A DNA stretch of 22,657 nucleotides, taken from contig CAMZHY010000006.1 in the NCBI GenBank assembly GCA_947307005.1, forward strand, positions 1 to 22,657, in the 5' to 3' direction. The notes below the pieces were generated by a model that was not told the origin of the DNA, ran no database searches, and was given only the letters and a program-made list of their open reading frames with translations. How positions within the stretch are numbered: position 1 is the first letter of the stretch; every line of letters begins with the position of its first letter. Of this stretch, positions 21,952-22,657 are shown in pieces. Source of the stretch: an uncultured Planctomycetaceae bacterium. Lineage in GTDB: Bacteria > Planctomycetota > Planctomycetia > Pirellulales > Thermoguttaceae. Position numbers and translations under genes: made by a program.

Positions 21952-22657
21952 ATGTGTGCAAAGAAGCGTCGAAGCGAGTCGAGTAAACTGATTGAAGAAC
22001 TGCGTCTCATAGACGACCGTTTCATGAACGTCTGCCTGAGGGACAATATCGAATGCGTTCAGTTGATGTTGCGGATCATTATGAACAAACCGGATCTTGT
22101 CGTAACGAATATGCAGACGCAAGAGGTTGTGAAGAGCCTAACAGGTCGCGACGTTGAATTCGATATTACGGCGACAGATAGTTCGGGAAAGATATACGAC
22201 ATAGAAATACAACGTAGCAACGCGGGCGCAGACTTCCGCAGGGCGCGTTATCATGCGAGCGTAATCGATTCAAAATCGCTAGGACACGGCGTCCCGTTCA
22301 GCGAACTTACGGAGTCGCGCGTGATTTTCATCACGGAAAACGACGTGCTCGGGGGCGGCGCGCCGATTTATCACATAGACAGACGTATCAAGGAGATGAA
22401 GAATAAGCTCTTTGACGACGGTTCTTGTATCATTTACGTAAACGCGTCTTCTCGGAATCTTGAAACAGAGCTCGGTAAACTCATGTCCGACCTCTGCAAC
22501 CCAGACCCGGACACGATGCATTATGAACCGCTTGCGGACGTGGTGCGATATTTCAAAAGAACTCGGAAAGGACAGGCAATTATGGCTAGCGCATATGAAG
22601 AATGGGTTAGGAGAATCGCCGACGCGGCTAGGGAAGAAGGAATCGAGCAAGGAATCG
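21952..22657 (+). CDS. PD-(D/E)XK nuclease family (Rpn/transposase-associated) protein, partial
   Basis: The gene runs off the right edge; 235 codons are visible and no stop is met. From ATG 21952, residues about 35-65 (LMLRIIMNKPDLVVTNMQTQ) and the core VEFDITATDSSGKIYDIEIQ show the nuclease motif Asp71 ... Glu85-x-Gln87. RRARYHASVIDSKSL and FSELTESRVIFITENDVLGG follow, as in the PDDEXK_2 family often annotated as Rpn or transposase. The last visible residues (AAREEGIEQGI) begin the charged Glu/Gly repeat typical of the C-terminus. Such proteins are DNA nucleases spread by recombination and horizontal transfer; family length is about 280-320. Codons are less GCG/GAC-biased than in the neighbouring tig, fitting recent arrival. 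The direct role is unknown. Confidence 0.88.
   Translation, partial: MCAKKRRSESSKLIEELRLIDDRFMNVCLRDNIECVQLMLRIIMNKPDLVVTNMQTQEVVKSLTGRDVEFDITATDSSGKIYDIEIQRSNAGADFRRARYHASVIDSKSLGHGVPFSELTESRVIFITENDVLGGGAPIYHIDRRIKEMKNKLFDDGSCIIYVNASSRNLETELGKLMSDLCNPDPDTMHYEPLADVVRYFKRTRKGQAIMASAYEEWVRRIADAAREEGIEQGI

Overview
The window looks like chromosomal DNA of a planctomycete (Planctomycetota, probably Pirellulales-like; this is an inference). The reasons are GC-rich coding full of GAC/GCG/CGN codons, a HEAT-repeat protein with an acidic D-x-P-F leader and a degenerate receiver domain, a zinc-ribbon two-membrane-span protein, a large secreted GH2 beta-galactosidase with a LamG insertion, a lone FHA protein, and a divergent trigger factor.

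Layout. 1-335 (minus): a cut-off HEPN (HI0074-like) gene and the C-terminal remnant of its nucleotidyltransferase (HI0073-like) partner. 542-1060 (plus): a GNAT acetyltransferase. 1405-3959 (plus): the secreted or envelope HEAT/pseudo-receiver protein, split by a -1 frameshift at a T5 run. A strong hairpin follows at 3993-4031. 8111 to 4168 (minus): a likely operon of zinc-ribbon membrane protein, UmuD-like S24 autoprotease with an AT-hook-like basic N-terminus, and an orphan adenine-N6 DNA methyltransferase, with a recognisable promoter at 8291-8319.

8112-9401 is a long non-coding stretch with promoter-like sites pointing toward a primary sigma factor (9402-11072). That gene opens the most unusual block, 9402-14819. 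It holds the primary sigma factor, a full-length paralogue with substituted -10 recognition residues, and two small proteins that keep only a sigma region 4-like helix-turn-helix. Those two proteins carry one or two copies of a cysteine module (C-x8-C-x13-C-P or close to it). The spacers of this block hold related inverted repeats. I suggest a locally expanded sigma-factor network with possible metal- or redox-sensing region-4 modulators. A bidirectional terminator at 14844-14880 ends the block.

19295 to 14911 (minus): FHA protein, then the secreted beta-galactosidase. 19597-19810 (plus): two identical tRNA-Gly(GCC) genes with a promoter and terminator. 20222-21709 (plus): trigger factor with its terminator. 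21952-end (plus): a PD-(D/E)XK (Rpn/transposase-associated) nuclease gene cut by the window edge, with its own near-consensus promoter.
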